From Candidatus Sulfotelmatobacter sp. (GTDB lineage Bacteria; Acidobacteriota; Terriglobia; Terriglobales; Acidobacteriaceae), in the NCBI GenBank assembly GCA_030039165.1, contig JASHQM010000056.1:29360-93359 (forward strand): a stretch of DNA of 64,000 nucleotides. The letters run 5' to 3'. Of this stretch, positions 44,256 to 53,699 are shown piece by piece. A program made the position numbers and the translations under genes. The notes below the pieces were generated by a model, which saw nothing but the letters and a program-made list of their open reading frames with translations, did not search any database and was not told the origin of the DNA. The stretch's first letter is position 1; each line of letters opens with the position of its first letter.

Positions 44256-45896
44256 TTGCGGAAGTACATTCGATTCGTTAACGGCCTCAGGAACTTCATC
44301 AAGACCAGGATGACGCCGGATGAGGCGATTCAATCCGCTCGGATGCTCTTGCAGGCACGGATTGCCGCACGAGAAGAGAACTTCTTAAATCTCGCTGAGA
44401 AAGGCATATTCCGCTATCCCAAAAGCCCGTACCTAAAGTTACTGGACGCGAGGCGGATACGGTTCGAGGATTTGAAGTCCTGGGTGGAGCAACGAGGAAT
44501 CGAAGAGAGCCTGCGGATTCTGCAGGCGGAGGGAGTATTTTTCACCGTCGATGAATTCAAGGGAAAGACGCCTGTAGTCCGTAATGGCATTCAGTGGTGG
44601 TGCCAGGAGTCGATGTTTGACAACCCGTTTTTGTCCTCAGCGTATGAAGTGCGAAGCGGAGCCACACGAAGCGCCGGAACAAGAATTCGAATCGATTTCG
44701 AGTATCTTCATCAACGCTCGCTCTACGATGCGTTTCTCCTGAATATTCACGGATGCTTAAACTCACCGATTGCAAACTGGTTTCCGGTCTTCCCTGGAGC
44801 TCCGGGAATCAACTCCAGCATGCGATTTGGTCACATTGGGAACCGCGCCCAGTGCTGGTTTTCTCAGGTAGATGAAGACAATATCCAAGTAAATGCAGAA
44901 AAAAAGTGGGGCACAAGACTGATTTTTGCCGTTCACCGACTCTACGGATATCCCCTGGCGGAGCCCGTCTATGCCAGCCTGAACGATGCTCATAAGGTTG
45001 CGTGCTGGGCTGCCCGGGTGCTCACTGAGCATCCATCGTGTGTGGTTTATACCTTCGCCGCATCAGCGGTCCGGATATGCATTGCTGCGGCCGAGGCCAA
45101 TCTGAGTCTGAAAGGCACGAAGTTCCTGGTGACCGGGGAGCCACTTACACCTCAGAAAAAGAGAGAGATCGAATCGGCGGGAGCTCGTGCAATTCCGGTG
45201 TACGGCATCTCAGAAGCTGGAGTCATTGCGGCGGGCTGTGACAAAGAGAATTCGGCAAGCGATCACTGTCATTTGTACAAAGATACGATCGCCCTTATTA
45301 CCCACAAACACACCGTCACGCACTCCGATCTGACGATCGAATCGTTTCTTTTCACCAGCCTCTTATACGAATCGCCTAAGCTGCTGCTTAACGTGGGCAT
45401 GGGGGACTATGGAGACATCGCTCCCAGCAAGTGTGGTTGCGAGTTTGCAAAGACTGGTTTTGACACCAGCATCAGCGGTATTCGCAGCTACGAAAAACTC
45501 ACCGGCGAAGGTGTGACGTTCGTGGATACCGATTTGATCCGCATCATTGAAAAGGAACTCCCGGAGAAATTCGGTGGGAGGAGCACTGACTATCAGATCG
45601 TCGAAAGGGAAGATGCGCGAGGATTGCCACAGTTACAGCTGATGGTCAGTCCTCGAATCAAGTCGCTAAATGAAAAGGAAGTGCTCAGCCAATTCATGCT
45701 TCTTCTGAAGAATTCGGAGGATAGTCCGGAATCATGGGCGCAGTCGGGGACGGAGATGTGGAAGCAAGCGAAGATGGTGGGCGTCAAGCGGGATTCCCCG
45801 ATTCCAACCGCAAGCGGCAAGATTCTCCCCTTTTACGTGGTGAAGACAGTAAAAAGAGCGACGGAAACGTCCAGAGAGACTCAGGAGGTTCATTAA
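44256..45896 (+). CDS. LuxE/PaaK-like adenylate-forming enzyme
   Basis: The 546-residue protein resembles phenylacetate-CoA-ligase/CoF-synthetase-type adenylating enzymes. It has KFLVTGEPLTPQKKREIESAGA, then VYGISEAGVIAAGC as the YGxTE-like motif, MGDYGDIAP, and a C-terminal TASGKILPFYV with the likely catalytic Lys. It has 50-100 residues more at the N-terminus than PaaK. The start is TTG at 44256 with GGAG eight bases upstream; ATG 44310 is the alternative. It probably activates an acid as acyl-AMP for transfer to a sugar, carrier protein or CoA. hemB follows after one base, so the two are coupled. Confidence 0.75.
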   Translation: MRKYIRFVNGLRNFIKTRMTPDEAIQSARMLLQARIAAREENFLNLAEKGIFRYPKSPYLKLLDARRIRFEDLKSWVEQRGIEESLRILQAEGVFFTVDEFKGKTPVVRNGIQWWCQESMFDNPFLSSAYEVRSGATRSAGTRIRIDFEYLHQRSLYDAFLLNIHGCLNSPIANWFPVFPGAPGINSSMRFGHIGNRAQCWFSQVDEDNIQVNAEKKWGTRLIFAVHRLYGYPLAEPVYASLNDAHKVACWAARVLTEHPSCVVYTFAASAVRICIAAAEANLSLKGTKFLVTGEPLTPQKKREIESAGARAIPVYGISEAGVIAAGCDKENSASDHCHLYKDTIALITHKHTVTHSDLTIESFLFTSLLYESPKLLLNVGMGDYGDIAPSKCGCEFAKTGFDTSISGIRSYEKLTGEGVTFVDTDLIRIIEKELPEKFGGRSTDYQIVEREDARGLPQLQLMVSPRIKSLNEKEVLSQFMLLLKNSEDSPESWAQSGTEMWKQAKMVGVKRDSPIPTASGKILPFYVVKTVKRATETSRETQEVH

Positions 45897-45897
45897 A

Positions 45898-46959
45898 ATG
45901 GGATTCCCAACACGAAGACTTCGCAGGCTGAGGCAGAACCAGAATTTTAGAACACTGGTCAGCGAAACAGACTTGTCCGTACACGACTTTATTTTGCCGC
46001 TTTTCGCAGTTTGGGGCAGCGGGATCAAGAAAGAAATCAGCGCGCTGCCCGGTAACTACCACCTCTCGATTGACTGCCTGGTCGAGGAAGCACGCCAAGT
46101 GCGCGACCTGGGCATTTCCGCCATTCTTCTGTTTGGCATACCGGGAGTAAAGGACGAGTGTGCCTCGGAAGCCTATTCACCCAATGGAATTGTTCAGCAA
46201 GCGGTGAAAGCGCTGAAAAGCACCGTCCCCGACCTTCTAGTGATCACCGATGTTTGCCCGTGCGAGTACACCACGCACGGTCACTGCGGAATCATCGAGA
46301 ATGGATATCTCGCCAATGACCGCTCATTGGAACTGTTAAAGAAGATCGCCGTGTCGCACGCCGAAGCTGGGGCTGACATGGTTGCACCTGCGGCCATGCT
46401 GGACGGTGAGATCCAGGCCATGCGCCAGGCGCTCGATGAGCATGGCTTCGAGAACCTCCCGATCATGGGATATTCGGCAAAGTATGCGTCGAAACTGTAC
46501 GATCCCTTCTTCAAGGAAGGAACGCACTCCGCACTCTCTTTCGGAGACAAGAAAACGCACCAGATGGACTACGCGAACTCCGACGAAGCCATGCGGGAGA
46601 TTGCGCTCGACATCGAAGAAGGGGTCGACATCATCATGGTGAAACCGGCACTGTTCTATCTGGATGTGGTTTACCGCGCTAAGAAAGAATTCCAGATGCC
46701 ACTGGCTGTCTACAACGTGAGCGGCGAGTACGCTATGATCGACGCCGCGGCGAAAATGGGGCGACTGGATCGGGATGCCATCATGCTCGAGGCGCTCACC
46801 TCCTTGAAGAGGGCCGGGGCAGACATGATCATTACCTACTTCGCCAAGCGTGCGGCAACTCTACTCTCGGAGAATCGGCGAGAGGTGTCCGTAAGAGTAC
46901 CTTTGGAAGAGGTTGCCACGCCACTGAAGGCTTCCAACCGGGAACTTCAGACCCGCTGA
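45898..46959 (+). CDS. hemB: Delta-aminolevulinic acid dehydratase (porphobilinogen synthase)
   Basis: The 353-residue enzyme condenses two 5-aminolevulinates to porphobilinogen. The zinc-type cysteine set is in TDVCPCEYTTHGHCGII. The two active-site lysines are in MGYSAKYASKLYDPF and IIMVKPALFYLD. Length is normal and nothing is missing. ATG 45898 has an ideal AGGAGG site located inside the end of the preceding adenylating-enzyme gene, one base upstream. It lies inside the exopolysaccharide locus, an odd place for a haem gene. Confidence 0.92.
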   Translation: MGFPTRRLRRLRQNQNFRTLVSETDLSVHDFILPLFAVWGSGIKKEISALPGNYHLSIDCLVEEARQVRDLGISAILLFGIPGVKDECASEAYSPNGIVQQAVKALKSTVPDLLVITDVCPCEYTTHGHCGIIENGYLANDRSLELLKKIAVSHAEAGADMVAPAAMLDGEIQAMRQALDEHGFENLPIMGYSAKYASKLYDPFFKEGTHSALSFGDKKTHQMDYANSDEAMREIALDIEEGVDIIMVKPALFYLDVVYRAKKEFQMPLAVYNVSGEYAMIDAAAKMGRLDRDAIMLEALTSLKRAGADMIITYFAKRAATLLSENRREVSVRVPLEEVATPLKASNRELQTR

Positions 46960-47031
46960 GTAATTGACCGGTCCCTCCCCTCTTTTGCTGTTCCTTCGCG
47001 CGACCAATTTCATTCAATCTAGCTCCAGGAT

Positions 47032-48390
47032 ATGAATTTTCAGCTAATCGGCCTAAACCACAACAGCGCTCCAATTGACCTGCGCGAAAAGTTGGCTATT
47101 CCGGATTGCCGATTGCCCGAGGCCCTCCAGCAACTCGCGCAATTCCCGGATGTAGCCGGGGGATTGATTCTTTCCACTTGTAACCGCGTGGAAATTATTG
47201 TCGAAAGCAAACGCGCAGGTGCTGATCTTCGTAGTTTTCTCAGCGGCTACTTTGGTATTGCCGTTGACGAAATGGAACGTCACCTCTACGAATATCGCGA
47301 CGATAAGGCGGTGCTTCACCTGTTTCGCGTGGCCGCCAGCCTGGACTCCATGGTGGTGGGGGAGGCGCAGATCCTCGGGCAAGTAAGAGAAGCATACGCC
47401 ACCGCACGCACCGTCGGTACGATCAGCCCACAACTGCATCGCCTGTTGAGGCGCACATTGGCTGTGGCCAAGAGGGTCCGGACGGAAACGGCGGTGGGAT
47501 CTTGCGCAGTCTCGGTTGCATCGGTAGCCGTGGAGCACGCGCAGAACATTCTGGGGTCGCTCGAAAACAAGTGCATTTATCTGGTGGGCGGGGGAGAGAT
47601 GAGTGAACTGGCAGCGCGGCACTTAATTGCCCACGGTGCCGGCTCGATTCTGGTTTCGAGCTGTAGTTTCGAGCGAGCGGACAAATTGGCGAATGCGGTG
47701 CACGGCAAGGCTATCCCCTTCGAAGACCTCTATAACACCTGCCATCTTGCCGACATTATTATCACCGCGACGGCTGCGCCGCATACGATTTTCCGCCGCG
47801 AACACGGCGAACTGCTGCTGCAGCGCAGGCGCAATCGGCCCGTATTCTTCATTGATATCTCAGTTCCGCGCAACGTCGCCCCGGAGATAAGTCAAATTGA
47901 GGGTATCTTTGTGTACGACATGGACGATCTGCAGCGCGCCGTCGATGACAACGCGGAGAACCGGCGAAAGGAAGCGAAGCGTGCTGAAGTTATCATCGCT
48001 TCGGAAGTCGAGCGCTTTTGCGCCGGTATGCAGATCCTGGATGTAGTGCCGGCCATTGTCTCGTTGCAGGAACGCGTGGAGAATATCCGGCAAAGCGAGA
48101 TTGATCGGGCCCGTGGCCGCCTCGGACAACTCTCGGTGGAGCAGGAAGCCGCCATCGACGCCATCACGCGCGGGATCGTTAACAAGCTCATGCACAGTCC
48201 GATCAGTGTGCTGAAGTCCGCTGCGCGAGAGGCTGAGGCAGGCATGCTGCTCCCACTGGTGGAGCGATTGTTTGATATCTCAGACGGCAAGGTATCTTCA
48301 TCTAGCCAAAATACTCTCAAGTTTCGGCCGCCCGCGCTCGAGTCGCGCCCACACACCCAACAGGCCGGCGAAGCAGCAGGCACAGATTAA
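47032..48390 (+). CDS. hemA: Glutamyl-tRNA reductase
   Basis: The 452-residue enzyme reduces glutamyl-tRNA to glutamate-1-semialdehyde, the first step of C5 tetrapyrrole synthesis. It has FQLIGLNHNSAPIDLREKLA at the start, the catalytic Cys in LSTCNRVEI near residue 50, VVGEAQILGQV, the NADPH-binding VGGGEMSELAARHL and the dimerisation helix at the end. All parts are present. The aminomutase hemL needed for the next step, and hemC/hemD, are not in the window. It is 72 bases after hemB and 25 before the ubiD-like gene, all on one strand. Confidence 0.92.
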   Translation: MNFQLIGLNHNSAPIDLREKLAIPDCRLPEALQQLAQFPDVAGGLILSTCNRVEIIVESKRAGADLRSFLSGYFGIAVDEMERHLYEYRDDKAVLHLFRVAASLDSMVVGEAQILGQVREAYATARTVGTISPQLHRLLRRTLAVAKRVRTETAVGSCAVSVASVAVEHAQNILGSLENKCIYLVGGGEMSELAARHLIAHGAGSILVSSCSFERADKLANAVHGKAIPFEDLYNTCHLADIIITATAAPHTIFRREHGELLLQRRRNRPVFFIDISVPRNVAPEISQIEGIFVYDMDDLQRAVDDNAENRRKEAKRAEVIIASEVERFCAGMQILDVVPAIVSLQERVENIRQSEIDRARGRLGQLSVEQEAAIDAITRGIVNKLMHSPISVLKSAAREAEAGMLLPLVERLFDISDGKVSSSSQNTLKFRPPALESRPHTQQAGEAAGTD

Positions 48391-48415
48391 AGGACGCAGG
48401 CGGAAGAAACACGGC

Positions 48416-49486
48416 ATGGATTTGCGGAGTTTTATTGATCTGCTCTGGTCACACGGTCGTCTGAAGCGGATCGAACCGGAGGTCGACTGGAGATTTGAGA
48501 TTGGGCGCATTACTCGAGAACATCGAGAGCCGCTTCTTTTTGAAAATGTAAGAGGATATCCGGGGAGCCGCGTCTTCACAAATGGTCTGAGCAGTCCAGA
48601 GCTGATCGCGCTGAGTCTGGGTCTCGGTTCTCAGCAAGGCATGAAGGAAATAATTAATGCCGCCAAAAACAGACTGCAGAAGCCGCTCTCGCCTGTGATT
48701 GTGGATTCTGGCCCAATTCTGCAAAACATCGTGCGCGCTGACGATATCGATTTCCTTGAGCTCCCGGTTCCGCAGTGGAGCCCAAGGGATGCAGGGCGGT
48801 ATTTGGGAACCTGGCACGTCAATGTCACAAAAGATCCTGAAACTGGCACTCGCAATGTTGGCGTGTACCGCATGCAGGTTCTTGGGCCAAAACATGCAAC
48901 GGTCAGCACTTCTCCGACCAGCGATCTGGGAAGGCACGTCGCAAAGGCAGAGAAAACGGGCAGAGCGCTGCCGATGGCGGTAGCCATCGGGGTCAGCGAA
49001 GCAGTGATGATCGCCGCCAGCGCCGCCTGTCCTTACGGTTACGATGAGTATCAGTTCGCCGGTGGCCTGGAAACGAAACCCTTGCAGTTGCTCAAGTGTG
49101 AGACTGTCGACCTGGAAATACCTGCCGATACAGAAATTGCCATCGAAGGATTCATCCAGCCGGGCGAGCGGGTACAGGACGGCCCTTACCTCGACTACGC
49201 CGGAAAGGCAAACACCAACCCCAAAGCTTTTCTATTTGAAGCAACGCGGATGATGTTCCGCGACAACCCTATTTTCCGCGGTTCCTCAATTGGTCTGCCC
49301 GGTGCGGAAGATCACCAGGTCTTCTCCCTTCTGGCTCATCTAAAACTGGTCGATTTTCACGGCCGGCGGTCGCGGCAGTTCGTGCAAAATCCATTGCTTA
49401 GAAAAAGACTCTTCAGACCCTTCCAGCTGGCGGGCAGGCTGGGAGGATTTCATCCACGCCACTGGGGCCCTAATTCCGCGCGATGA
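48416..49486 (+). CDS. UbiD-family decarboxylase, C-terminally short
   Basis: The 356-residue protein is clearly UbiD-like: RNVGVYRMQVLG with the conserved Asn/Arg, GYDEYQFAGGL, PADTEIAIEGFIQPG with the catalytic Glu, and DGPYLDYAG where most UbiD proteins have EGPFGEY. UbiD enzymes use prenylated FMN to (de)carboxylate aromatic or unsaturated acids and normally have about 450-500 residues. Here the chain ends soon after GLPGAEDHQVFSLLAHLKLVDFHG, lacking most of the C-terminal domain. The next gene overlaps by ATGA, so the short form looks stably organised rather than freshly broken. No ubiX is nearby. The frame extends upstream, but ATG 48416 begins the family pattern. Confidence 0.8.
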   Translation: MDLRSFIDLLWSHGRLKRIEPEVDWRFEIGRITREHREPLLFENVRGYPGSRVFTNGLSSPELIALSLGLGSQQGMKEIINAAKNRLQKPLSPVIVDSGPILQNIVRADDIDFLELPVPQWSPRDAGRYLGTWHVNVTKDPETGTRNVGVYRMQVLGPKHATVSTSPTSDLGRHVAKAEKTGRALPMAVAIGVSEAVMIAASAACPYGYDEYQFAGGLETKPLQLLKCETVDLEIPADTEIAIEGFIQPGERVQDGPYLDYAGKANTNPKAFLFEATRMMFRDNPIFRGSSIGLPGAEDHQVFSLLAHLKLVDFHGRRSRQFVQNPLLRKRLFRPFQLAGRLGGFHPRHWGPNSAR

Positions 49487-50724
49487 GGACTGGAATGTTA
49501 CGCCACTCGCCCACTCCGGTTTCGGCTCCAATCCATCCCAGCAAGCGAATCACGATTGTCCACATATACAAAGACTTCGACATCTACAACGGACTGATTG
49601 AAGAGTTCCTCGTCCTGACCAAGTTGATGGATCCCGGGGCCTATGATGTCAGGGTATGTGTGTTCAATTACAAGGGCAGCAGCTTCGGTCGGCGCTTCCA
49701 GCAACTCGGAGGCAGACTCGACAGTTTGCAGTGCGACTGGGAAGATAACCCGCTGATCATAGGTAAGCTGTACGCGTATCTGAAGCGGGTGAAACCTGAT
49801 ATAGTTCAGACTTATGTCCTGAAGCCAAATCTTTACGGCCGAATAGCGGCCCTCTTGGCCCGAGTTCCCGTCATCATTTCTACCGAGATGACGCTCAAGG
49901 ATCAGGCGCACAGCGTCGCCACGCGCCTTCGTGACATCTTCTTGCACCCGCTCAACGCGATTCTGAACCGGTATACCGATGTTGTCCTTTGCTCTTCCGA
50001 TGCGATTCGGCGGCAATGGTCCACTCGCGCACTAGCGCCAAGAATGAAGGTTCTCCATCCCTATTTCGATCCAGCGAAACTGCAAAACTCGTCGCAGGCT
50101 TCGGACAAATATCTTAGGCATAAACACAACTGGGTGATCGGAACAGTAGGTAGACTCAGCGAGGAAAAAAAACAGATCGACTTGCTAAGGGCATTTCGCG
50201 ATGTAAGGAAGAGTTTTCCCGAGGCTACCCTTTTGGTCGTAGGTGATGGTGAGATGAGAAGCCAACTAACCCAGGTGGCGCGCCGCCTGGGCATATCCGA
50301 GAGTGTGACGTTTACCGGATTCCAGAGCAACATTTCGGAGTATCTGGAGAAAATGGATGTCTTTGTTCTCCCTTCACGCACCGAGGGGTTTGGGATTGTT
50401 TTGCTCGAGGCGATGACCATGGGTCTGCCCGTTATCGCAACGGATGTGGGGGGAATACCAGAAATAATAGTAAACAGCGAGATAGGAATTCTGGTTCGAC
50501 CTTCGCGCCCTGATGAGCTTTCAAAAGCAATAACCGAATTGTTGTCAGATCCAGCAAGAATGCGCGCCGTGGCACTCAGGGGGAAGGCGCACGTGTTATC
50601 GACTTTCAGCGCCGAGCAGTACATTCATGAGCGCGAGACCGTTTATAAATCGGCTCTTGCCGCCAAAGCAGATAGCGGACGGGCTTACATTGCAGCAACC
50701 ACGCGAAGCTCGTCAGAAGCATAG
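49483..50724 (+). CDS. Glycosyltransferase family 4
   Basis: The 413-residue GT-B enzyme has ITIVHIYKDFDIYNG at the N-terminus, then KPDIVQTYVLKPNLYGRIAALLARVP. The donor half has IGTVGRLSEEKKQIDLLRAF, LLVVGDGEMRSQL and VFVLPSRTEGFGIVLLEAMTMGLPVIATDVGGIPEII with the complete E-x7-E motif. It starts at ATG 49483 within the ubiD stop (ATGA overlap); a downstream ATG at 49495 is also possible. The sugar it transfers is unknown. Confidence 0.88.
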   Translation: MRTGMLRHSPTPVSAPIHPSKRITIVHIYKDFDIYNGLIEEFLVLTKLMDPGAYDVRVCVFNYKGSSFGRRFQQLGGRLDSLQCDWEDNPLIIGKLYAYLKRVKPDIVQTYVLKPNLYGRIAALLARVPVIISTEMTLKDQAHSVATRLRDIFLHPLNAILNRYTDVVLCSSDAIRRQWSTRALAPRMKVLHPYFDPAKLQNSSQASDKYLRHKHNWVIGTVGRLSEEKKQIDLLRAFRDVRKSFPEATLLVVGDGEMRSQLTQVARRLGISESVTFTGFQSNISEYLEKMDVFVLPSRTEGFGIVLLEAMTMGLPVIATDVGGIPEIIVNSEIGILVRPSRPDELSKAITELLSDPARMRAVALRGKAHVLSTFSAEQYIHERETVYKSALAAKADSGRAYIAATTRSSSEA

Positions 50725-50728
50725 CCGA

Positions 50729-52699
50729 ATGCTGACTGGGAAAGATAAGTCCAGACGACTCTCCGTACTTTTGATCGCGCCTGAAGTGTCTCGCTGCGCG
50801 GAACCGATGATTGTGGGCGAGGCGCAGCCTTCAGTTTCGGATCCAGGCCACGTGGATTATGCGGAATTGCTTTCCGCCTCCAACTACAGCTTCGACATCG
50901 CAGCTCCAGAGGATATATCTCCCAGCTTGTTTTGTGACTCGAACTCGGTCAAGTATTCATCAATCGTGCTGGCTCTGGGGATGCGTGAACTGAGTGATGT
51001 TGCGCTCTCCGTCATTCTGCGCGCTTCTCACGAACTCGGTATCAGCCTCTTTGCTGCCTACGACGGTCCGGACCAGCGCAGCGGTGCATGGTTTGGCGTA
51101 GAACGGTTCACCGGGAAACGGATGCTTTGGCCATTAAAGGTCAAAATCACACGCTGGCCGAATTCAGATGGTCGTGCATGTGTGGCACATTACGGACTGC
51201 GGTCGGGCCTTCCCGGGATTCGCCGCCGTGGATTGCGGAAACTATCGTGGAAACAAACTCTCACCAAGGGCATAAGCCTCATAGGAAGCTCGAAGCTACC
51301 CTATATGCGGGCGGTTCGTGCGCCGAACACACAAGTTCTTGCGACCACGATGCGCGGCGAACCTCTCGCCTGGTCGAATCAATTCGGTAACGCCACAAAT
51401 TACTATTTCGCGCTCCACGGGGACTTATTCCTCGACAAGTACAACGAGATGCATCGGCTCGTCCGGTCCGCGCTTGACGCGAATAGCGGCCATGGCATGG
51501 TTTGCGCAAATCTGGACCGGACAATGGTTCTTCGAATGGACGATCCCGGAGCGTCTAAGGCAGATTATGTAGACGGCGGCTGTCTGCTGACAGAGAAGGA
51601 ATGGAACGATCTCGGGACCGTGCTGGATGAAGAGCGCACACCTTTGAGCGTGATGTACACCCCAGGTTGGGTGGATGACGCAGATCCGAAGTCAGGAAGC
51701 GTTTTCCTCGACGGGAAATTATTGTCAACACGGATCCCGGGCGAGATTCACGATTCACCGCGCGTTAAGTACGTATTCGCCGATCCGCAGAGGTCTCCGC
51801 ATGATCATGTCTCGGAATTTCGTGCACTGGAAAAGCTTGTGAAAAAGAGGGTCGTCGATATTCATTCGCACGGCCTTACCCATCTGACTCCAGACCGTGA
51901 AACGTGGGCGGCTGCTGCTGACAAGCGCACTGACATGCGCTGGTACACCGAGTTTTACCGCAGCAGAGAGAACAGCCAAGTCAGCGCGGAAACCCAGGCT
52001 GCAGCCATGACGATGTCGAAGGACAAAATCGAGAATCTCTTTGGCACGCCTGTGCTCGCGGTAACCCCCTCTAGCCACCAACACGATCACCGGTCTGATG
52101 CCCTGGCCCGAGCAGCAGGTTACGAACTGTTCTCGGCAGATTATACGGGTATCATCAAGCGTGACGTTCTGCTACGAAACTGGAAGATGCCGGCACTGAT
52201 GCTTTATCTGAAGGAGCCATCCGCATCGATCGCCAAAGCCGGATACCCGTTTGTGGGGGTGGTTCACGACTATGAGGTCAGAACAGGCCTCGATGAGTTC
52301 CGTAGCGTTCTCAGACGGTGGAGGGGAGCCGGTATAAAGACAAGCATCTCTCTGAATAGTCTCGCCGCATCTTTATGCTCTGAGATCGATGCTTCCTATT
52401 CAGCCAATGAGGGACGAATGGAAGTGAGGATCGCGCCGCCAACAACGAATAGAATGGCTATGTCCAAGGTTGACTTGGACATATTGATGAAAATCGTCAT
52501 CCCGTCGGGAACTTCGTATTCCGGAGAATCCATTGAGATTAGTGGTGGCAACCTGATTTCTATGGACGAGCCTGCGCAAAACACGATCCACCTGTCGGTA
52601 CGGACGACCGATGCCGAGTGTGTGAGAGTCGTCATACCCCTGCGCCAGTCGCAATCCGACCTGATCTCTTCCCCGGATGATCGCGTAGCGATTTGCTGA
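50729..52699 (+). CDS. Large NodB-like polysaccharide deacetylase-related protein
   Basis: The 656-residue protein has no full match I can name. The central-to-C-terminal part carries a NodB-like pattern: LDRTMVLRMDDPGAS (motif 1 Asp pair), VDIHSHGLTHLTPD (HSxxxTH, motif 2), and TPSSHQHDHRSDALARAAGYELFSADYTG followed by GYPFVGVVHDYEV. The first about 250 residues have a Rossmann-like alternation (SVLLIAPEVSRC) but no catalytic motif. ATG 50729, four bases after the glycosyltransferase, is chosen over the frame opening at 50627. It may deacetylate or hydrolyse the polymer; no signal peptide is seen. Confidence 0.6.
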   Translation: MLTGKDKSRRLSVLLIAPEVSRCAEPMIVGEAQPSVSDPGHVDYAELLSASNYSFDIAAPEDISPSLFCDSNSVKYSSIVLALGMRELSDVALSVILRASHELGISLFAAYDGPDQRSGAWFGVERFTGKRMLWPLKVKITRWPNSDGRACVAHYGLRSGLPGIRRRGLRKLSWKQTLTKGISLIGSSKLPYMRAVRAPNTQVLATTMRGEPLAWSNQFGNATNYYFALHGDLFLDKYNEMHRLVRSALDANSGHGMVCANLDRTMVLRMDDPGASKADYVDGGCLLTEKEWNDLGTVLDEERTPLSVMYTPGWVDDADPKSGSVFLDGKLLSTRIPGEIHDSPRVKYVFADPQRSPHDHVSEFRALEKLVKKRVVDIHSHGLTHLTPDRETWAAAADKRTDMRWYTEFYRSRENSQVSAETQAAAMTMSKDKIENLFGTPVLAVTPSSHQHDHRSDALARAAGYELFSADYTGIIKRDVLLRNWKMPALMLYLKEPSASIAKAGYPFVGVVHDYEVRTGLDEFRSVLRRWRGAGIKTSISLNSLAASLCSEIDASYSANEGRMEVRIAPPTTNRMAMSKVDLDILMKIVIPSGTSYSGESIEISGGNLISMDEPAQNTIHLSVRTTDAECVRVVIPLRQSQSDLISSPDDRVAIC

Positions 52700-52736
52700 T
52701 CTTTCGCTGAAAAAATGGCGCGGTTGCTTCAGTAAT

Positions 52737-53699
52737 ATGGAACGTCGGAAGGTAAAGATCCTGTACATCGCCGGCTGCGACCGCAGCGGCAGCACCATCC
52801 TTGATCAAATATTGGGACAGATTCCGGGATGGTTCAACATCGGCGAGGCTTCTGCCATATGGGATCGAGGTGGTCTTCTGAACGGCGTCCGTGCCGCTGA
52901 TAGCCTGTGCGGCTGCGGCAGCGTCTTCAAGGATTGTGCTTTTTGGCGGCGCGTCTTTATCGAAGCGTTTCAGGTCGCTCCTGACCGGTTTGATTTTACG
53001 GCCGCAGCTAATCTGAAGAACCGCTGTGATCGACTTCGTTACTTGTGTCTCCTCCTCAACTCGCCGGCAAGAAGTCTTCTCAGACCTTCCATCGATGCGT
53101 ACGTGGATCTGACAAGGAAGCTCTACATGTCAGTCAAGAAAATCAGCGGCGCGGAGATCCTGGTCGATTCCTCAAAACAACCATCCCATGCTCAGATACT
53201 GAAACTTACTGGAATGGCGGATCTTTTCGTGGTCCATCTAGTGCGCGATCCCCGTGGCTGTGCGTACTCCTGGCAGAAGAGCAAACCTTATCTCGATCCC
53301 ACGGTGAGCGCGTTGCCCACTGTGCATCCGGCAAGAACTTCGTTGGATTGGGTTGTGCAAAATACCGCAATCAGGACGCTCTGGCAATCTTCCGAACGAC
53401 GATACATGGTTCTACGGTACGAGGATCTGATCGCCTGTCCCGAGGAGAGCATGCACCGAATCATGGAGTTTGTCGCACAGCCTTACTTATCTATTCCCTT
53501 CTTGTCCGACCATTCGGTCTCCTTAAAACGCACTCACGGCGTCTCAGGTAACCCCGTACGATTTGATACCGGAACAGTAAGACTGACCCTCGACGACAGA
53601 TGGCGCGCGGCGATGAGGCCAATGGACAAACTGCTTGTGACGGCGCTGACCGGATTTACCTTATCTACATATGGGTACGACTTCCTGAATCCATTATGA
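52737..53699 (+). CDS. Sulfotransferase family protein
   Basis: The 320-residue protein has the 5-prime-phosphosulfate-binding loop GCDRSGSTILDQIL near residues 13-26 and the 3-prime-phosphate motif LVRDPRGCAYSWQKS. The late LRYEDLIACPEESMHRIMEFV segment is typical of sulfotransferases. It would transfer sulfate from PAPS to a sugar or other acceptor, so the polymer may be sulfated. Four cysteines in SLCGCGSVFKDC could form a metal or disulphide site. ATG 52737 has no strong ribosome site. It overlaps the next gene as ATGA. Confidence 0.82.
   Translation: MERRKVKILYIAGCDRSGSTILDQILGQIPGWFNIGEASAIWDRGGLLNGVRAADSLCGCGSVFKDCAFWRRVFIEAFQVAPDRFDFTAAANLKNRCDRLRYLCLLLNSPARSLLRPSIDAYVDLTRKLYMSVKKISGAEILVDSSKQPSHAQILKLTGMADLFVVHLVRDPRGCAYSWQKSKPYLDPTVSALPTVHPARTSLDWVVQNTAIRTLWQSSERRYMVLRYEDLIACPEESMHRIMEFVAQPYLSIPFLSDHSVSLKRTHGVSGNPVRFDTGTVRLTLDDRWRAAMRPMDKLLVTALTGFTLSTYGYDFLNPL

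Noticed and set aside
49340..49600. Frameshift restoring a full-length UbiD C-terminus
   Set aside because: I translated the alternative frame continuing from about 49350; it gives no UbiD-like C-terminal pattern and soon stops, so a simple frameshift is not supported.
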